A DNA stretch of 64,000 bases from Christiangramia lutea (GTDB taxonomy: Bacteria; Bacteroidota; Bacteroidia; Flavobacteriales; Flavobacteriaceae). The DNA is taken from positions 1 through 64,000 of the forward strand of contig NZ_JAKVTV010000003.1 of the NCBI RefSeq assembly GCF_022489035.1, given 5' to 3'. The notes below the pieces were generated by a model. It saw only the letters and a list, made by a program, of their open reading frames with translations. It was not told the origin of the DNA and made no database searches. The translations under genes were made by a program, and so were the position numbers. The first letter of the stretch is position 1. Every line of letters starts with the position of its first letter. Shown here piece by piece: positions 62,668 to 64,000 of this stretch.

Positions 62668-62858
62668 GATCTAAAATTTTAGTACCACTAAATTTACAAC
62701 CGACCGATTTAAGAAGCAATATAAATAACTTTATTTCAGAAAATTAAGGTCTGAATCTTTCATATTTCGCTCATAGAGCAGGCTTTCGTAAATATTGAAT
62801 TTTATACCTGAAAATTATCCTCTCTAAATGATTTAGAGACCCGTTTTCTCAGTAATAA

Positions 62859-64000
<1,142 letters not shown>

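Overview
The window looks like chromosomal DNA of a marine-type member of the Flavobacteriaceae (Bacteroidota), plausibly close to Gramella/Christiangramia; the genus is inference. The support is low G+C, Bacteroidota promoters (-7 element TAnnTTTG upstream of many genes), many surface lipoproteins and a TonB-dependent receptor, a tmRNA whose tag reads GENNYALAA, a cyclophilin-FKBP fusion, a PUR/DUF3276 protein, a long NusB, and dispersed palindromes of the type CCTGAA..TTCAGG. About 60 protein genes, one tmRNA and one gene with a premature stop are supported. No tRNA, rRNA, CRISPR array, prophage or intact insertion sequence was seen.

Layout. 1-1.5 kb: a short array that looks like integron gene cassettes without an integrase, with two 133-nt attC-like sites, one cassette carrying a higBA toxin-antitoxin pair and one without a gene. 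1.9-6.8 kb: a sensor kinase/response regulator pair, a lipoprotein gene broken by an in-frame UGA, and a DUF2914 membrane protein. 7.4-9.6 kb: a DsbA-like oxidoreductase, then tmRNA (ssrA) with a GIY-YIG gene next to its 3' end, framed by two 92-bp repeats that each carry a terminator hairpin. 9.6-14.2 kb: a saccharopine-dehydrogenase-like enzyme, a secreted phosphodiesterase, and two operons (membrane proteins, an MpaB-type oxygenase, a winged-helix regulator) whose promoters share a 19-bp palindrome. 14.3-22.2 kb: a TlpA-type lipoprotein, a porin/BCCT transporter/universal stress protein operon, kdsA, a DinB-family protein and a CHRD-like lipoprotein.

22.5-35 kb: typA, a polyphosphate-glucokinase-type kinase, a fourfold 123-bp tandem repeat, ftsE, a TPR protein paired with a beta-barrel protein, and two divergent amidohydrolases. 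35-46 kb: the cyclophilin-FKBP fusion, two peroxiredoxin/thioredoxin proteins, csaA, a Ktr/Trk potassium uptake pair, an M14 carboxypeptidase, a PUR protein and an ABC exporter. 46-53 kb: leucine dehydrogenase, nusB, a DUF1573 protein and yajC, a VWA lipoprotein, an outer-membrane protein and pepT. 53-64 kb: pyrD, a LysE exporter, an HMG-CoA lyase with an apparently leaderless promoter, a four-gene locus (DUF4856, imelysin, HTTM, TonB receptor) that looks metal-regulated, a duplicated Cys4 mini-protein, and guaB running off the end.

Most of the window is conserved housekeeping and envelope biology. The least ordinary parts are the attC-like cassettes, the repeat-framed nuclease gene at ssrA, the shared palindromic operator and the imelysin/HTTM/TonB locus with its inverted repeats.
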